Source: Nemopilema nomurai
Lineage: Eukaryota; Cnidaria; Scyphozoa; Rhizostomeae; Rhizostomatidae
Direction: 5' to 3'
Assembly (NCBI GenBank): GCA_003864495.1
Contig: ML133401.1
Coordinates: forward strand, 744,001-808,000
DNA: 64,000 nucleotides
The notes below the pieces were generated by a model. It did not search any database, was not told the origin of the DNA, and saw only the letters and a program-made list of their open reading frames with translations. Shown one piece after another: positions 60,701-64,000 of this stretch (position 1 is its first letter; each line of letters starts with the position of its first letter). The position numbers and the translations under genes are program-made.

Positions 60701-63700
60701 GGATGTGTAGGTTTTGTTACAGATGCCGCATTTGTACATTTTGACGCCTTGAAGATATAGGAAAAAGGGATTTTCAAAACATACAACAAACTGGTACTTT
60801 GGCTGGATTATGGTAGAGACCAAAGAAAGCTTCAATGGGATGATAATGTTGTATGTACACCCAGATGATGATATAATGATAACAATATGTATACCCAGCA
60901 TGCAATTTATAGGGATTATGTTGACACCAGTAACACCAGGAAAAAAAGGAAAATAAACAGGATATTTTGCAAAATTAATACCATACCACTTTCCAGTTGT
61001 GAGGCTACTTAAAAGGGAAAATCATACAAAAGGAGACTATCTTGACAGTTGTAGCTGAAAGCCCAATTATAAAAGATGCGTGAAAGGCTTCCATGTTTAA
61101 TAGATAATTTGGAAATCAACTAAAAGTTTTAGATTCTTAATGGCATTACTCAAATTTACAAAAACTTTTTATTACAACCATTGTGCTTAATTTAAAGAAA
61201 TTTGGAAGCAATGCTCTCTTTTTTGTAACACACACTTGATGCGAAGAAAATCAAGGCTGCTAGGGATTGAATCAAAATTCTTCTAGTCTGAAAACTGGGA
61301 AGAAAACTAAATCATCTGACCTCTTTATACTAAGATTACTCAAGGCAGGGAACTTTCTTCATTGGAATGTCATGAAGATTTGCAAAACTTTTACTTTAAG
61401 GAACCAGCTTATTGCCTAATTTCTCTAAGCCTACTGCAAGCCCTTAATCAGCTTTGATGCTGAACCTCTCAAAAATTGCTTTGAACCTCTCATTATGTGA
61501 ATCACTATAAAAATAAATACTTTTATAAGGGACAAATATTTTCTATGACTGTAATGTAGAAATAGAGAAACATTTTCAGAACAAGCAACAAGGTAAGCAC
61601 AAACAATCCAACCTGTGTGTTTCCATGTATGCTGAGTTAGCTCCTTTCTTGTAGAAAATGATTTTACACAGTGCTTACACTTGAATGTCTTACAACCAAG
61701 ATGCATCTCTTCTCTATGAGTTGACAAATCAGCATGATATTTAAAGCTGTCTCCACAATAACTGCATATGTAGGGCTCATCCTCAGTATGCTTCCGTTTG
61801 TGTGATTGAAACTTACTTTTGCATCTGAATGGGAGGTGGCAAACTTCACAACAAAATGGAAATTTGGTTGACTTATTGTTATTCTCTGCAGAAAAGGAAA
61901 ACAAGCAGAATTATTAATTTTCATGAAAAGTTTTGCAACGCAATCAATATCTACCATAAGAGTCTTCCAGAATCAAGGGGAATAGCTTTAATACTGCCAA
62001 ACTTTATTTACTTTAGATCAGCTGTGCAAGAAAGAAAATAATAATGTTACCCCTTAAGCAGAAAAATTCCTAAGAATTGGAACTTCTTTTCTAAAGACTG
62101 TCAAATGTTATTATTGAAACTTAACTAGGTCACACCAATTAAAAAAAAAAAAATAAAAAGCAAGTAAGTTCTGATAAAACAATTAACAGAAACTAGTGTC
62201 ATCAAGTTTGAAATCTTACTTCTGTTTGAATGTAGTTGTTTTCTATGATGTGAATTCACAAAACTCATGTTAATTACCGCTGCAGTACTAGACTGGTTCA
62301 GTTTAGCTAAATCTTGATATAGCACGCTGTTTGTAGTTCTCCCTTGAGAACATTGTCCGTCCTGCTGTGCAAATTTATTTGTGGTAGCATCTGTCTCAAG
62401 AGGCTCTCCTATTGAAAAAGGTATCTGAGAAAGGCCTGTGATTAATGGTCCTTCATTGGTTGGTAACACTGCAGACTGGGTTTCAACCTGTTCTTGCATT
62501 TCATTGCTTAGGCCTGGCTGTGAATACTGCTGAGGCTGGTTGTTTGATTGGCTGTTAACTGATTGCATTTGTGGCTGGACTTGAGAGAATGTTCTTTGTG
62601 GTGGAAACAAAAAGTTTGATGGGAACTGCCCTAAAAAGCCTTGTATACTAGCCATCTGTCTAGGAATTATGCCAGGATGGACTGTGACACTTGCACCCGG
62701 TGCATATGTTTGTGGTAGCATAGCTAGAAAAGATTGGAATCAAAAATACAGGCAAAGTGATAATGCTTGTATATAACAGCTGAACTGAATGTATCTAAAT
62801 AATCTTCTTGTGAATGTAAAAAATAACACCAAAGGCAAGAGAATATCTAGAACATCTTAAAATATCTAGAGCAATTATAGTCAGACAAATGGAAACAATT
62901 AACCAGTATAGAAACTCAATCTGCAGTTTTCCTTTAAAAAATGTTTACTTGTTACTAGAGAAAAATCATATTTTACATTTCTTAAACTTAAGAGTGTACA
63001 TTTTTTCTACTAGTAAAGAACCTAGGCTGCTTGGCAAATTTTGCACTGATATTGTTTTAGCCATGAGAAAACAATCAAAGGTCACCATTACCAGGCAGAA
63101 TGGGTGTTACCAAGTAGCTATTGTTTCTTTGGCGTTGGAGATTTGATTTTTGCTATACATCCTAATTATACATTAAAAAATACACCCAACACATAATTTT
63201 GGCATCCTCTCCAATTCCATGGGTTATGGGCCCCCTGGCCCCTCGCGCCACAGGTCTTGGGCCCCCTGGCCCTCACGCAATCTAACCCAGTACATAGTAA
63301 CACAGTAAATACAATAGAATTAACAAAGTAAATCTATGGTACCAGATGAGTAAGTTAGAAGAAAACAAACAAAATAAAATCCCAAGCTTCTGTAACAAAC
63401 ATGTAGCTAACAAATATCACTAACTTGTTGTAACAAGTTCATATTCTGGCTTGTCCAGGACCGCATTATCTGCTGAAATAACTTTGCTGACCAACTGGCC
63501 TCTTGGCCTAACTCCCATCATTGCGGAACACTCGTTATTACTCTCTGCATTATACAGAAGTTTGAGGAAACCATACGTTACGCCCTTTTGAGTAACAAGT
63601 ACAGCTTGATTTCCATGATACACCACAAGCTAGAAAAAAACAAAATTTGTCCAAAAATAAAGATTTAGGCCTATAAAGTTTCATATCTATTCTTTTATGT

Positions 63701-63749
63701 TTCTTTTTCTTGCTTACATCAACAGTTACAAGACAACAAACATCGCTCC
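54732..63749 (-). CDS. C2H2 zinc-finger protein with 12 fingers (5' end outside window)
   Basis: Ten exons join with consistent phases to about 967 residues: 63718-63749, 63425-63629, 62220-62723, 61613-61885, 60664-60747, 58771-58957, 57865-58196, 57404-57626, 56052-56386 and 54732-55462 (with stop). A non-finger N-terminal part of unknown family is followed by a Gln/Pro/Ser-rich stretch (62220-62723). Then come fingers 1-3 (61613-61885), 4 (60664-60747), 5-6 (58771-58957), 7-9 (57865-58196) and 10-12 (56052-56386). A Lys/Ser/Gly-rich linker exon lies between 9 and 10, and a 243-residue tail follows 12. Finger 4 is YKCGICNKTYTSSGNLALHQ...H. Linkers such as HTGERPF and HTNERPY are the DNA-binding type, so a nuclear DNA-binding regulator is likely. 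Fingers 9 and 12 share an unusual GRG(L/V)(K/R)RHLKLHH helix. The orthologue is not recognised. Confidence 0.88.
56371..56667 (-). repeat. Six-copy 50-bp tandem repeat containing a splice acceptor and finger start
   Basis: The landmark TTTGCAGAAT (+ strand) occurs at 56371, 56421, 56471, 56521 (as TTTGCAAATT), 56571 and 56621, exactly 50 bp apart. The first copy is the 5' edge of the zinc-finger exon ending at 56386: on the - strand, TTTTCAG|GTGCAAATTCTGC is the acceptor plus codons for the first cysteines of finger 10. Copies at 56421 and 56571 keep TTTCAGGTGC or TTTTCAGGTGC and the copy at 56621 keeps TTTAGATGC, whereas 56471 and 56521 have lost the AG. Confidence 0.93.
58398..58475 (+). 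repeat. 25-bp minisatellite, three copies
   Basis: CATGCAGGTAAGCAGTCAGG followed by TCATA is repeated three times (the first copy has TATG for TAAG) in an intron of the zinc-finger gene, just before the acceptor side of exon 57865-58196. Confidence 0.9.
59622..60093 (-). repeat. Interspersed element bounded by GGCGCTTATT motifs
   Basis: The left edge (59622-59693) has four degenerate GGCGCTTA/GGGCGATTAA motifs and the right edge (60026-60093) has GCGCTTATTGG, GGCGCTTATTTGG and GGCGCTTATTTG. The reverse complement of this motif makes up the repeat at 8405-8490. The inside has no coding frame. A small non-autonomous element is the simplest reading. Motifs at both edges point mostly the same way, so classical inverted terminal repeats are not evident. 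Confidence 0.5.
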
Positions 63750-64000
63750 CTGGAATGAAAGAGTAGAGTTCAAAACTTTTCTGATGAAGAAAACTAAATA
63801 TGAAGACAGATTTGGTGATTAATGAAAATAAAATCCCTCGAAAAACATGCACGCACCGTCCCTTCTGGGAATTAAAATGAGCAAATGCATTGACTGAAAA
63901 ATGATAATGCTATAAACTGATCGTCTATTTTTTTTGCTTTTTCGGGGCTGGAACAAGAATTTTTGGGAAAATCATATACAAGACAGCTGCAAACCATCTT
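63750..64000. other. Upstream part of the zinc-finger gene, unresolved
   Basis: The frame of exon 63718-63749 needs an upstream exon that supplies one codon base before its GG. I could not place one confidently in the last 250 bp; it probably lies beyond the window. No other feature is seen. Confidence 0.4.

Noticed and set aside
63840..63890. A possible 8-nt micro-exon of the zinc-finger gene between CCCAG and GTGCGT on the - strand
   Set aside because: Signals this short occur by chance and there is no supporting similarity.

Overview
The window is nuclear DNA from an animal. Genes are split into many short exons with GT-AG introns, non-coding DNA is AT-rich, tRNA genes are of eukaryotic type, and there is a BEL/Pao retrotransposon and a long satellite array. 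A cnidarian is my best guess, but nothing in the window proves it. I rebuilt exons from splice signals, reading-frame phase and family resemblance; there is no transcript evidence.

Layout from left to right. (1) 1-11536, + strand: the SMG7 gene (nonsense-mediated decay adaptor), missing its 5' end, with a tRNA-His(GTG) gene and a CCTTA-type pentamer satellite in its introns. (2) 14299-19035, - strand: PMPCA, the alpha subunit of the mitochondrial processing peptidase, in 11 exons. (3) 19924-34595: an array of a roughly 175-bp satellite, split by a BEL/Pao LTR retrotransposon (27988-32790). A single N at 27987 marks an assembly gap that has removed the 3' half of the element. (4) 35658-53350, - strand: a plasma-membrane-type Na+/H+ exchanger (SLC9A/NHE family) in 24 exons whose phases all join, giving 842 residues. 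Its intron 15 holds five tandem tRNA-Pro(TGG) genes. Its intron 11 holds a complete two-exon gene on the same strand for a 478-residue coiled-coil protein, and a perfect 28-bp hairpin with a tRNA-like loop. (5) 54732-63749, - strand: a 12-finger C2H2 zinc-finger gene with its 5' end outside the window. One three-finger exon has been duplicated, and one splice acceptor sits at the edge of a six-copy 50-bp tandem repeat.

The genes share no obvious pathway: mRNA surveillance, mitochondrial protein import, ion transport and probable transcription control. I found no new multi-gene system. The parts most worth a second look are structural: the nested lipid-tail-like coiled-coil gene, the tRNA-like hairpin, the intronic tRNA-Pro array, the tandemly copied splice acceptor, the satellite with its retrotransposon and gap, and a possible stop-containing exon in SMG7.
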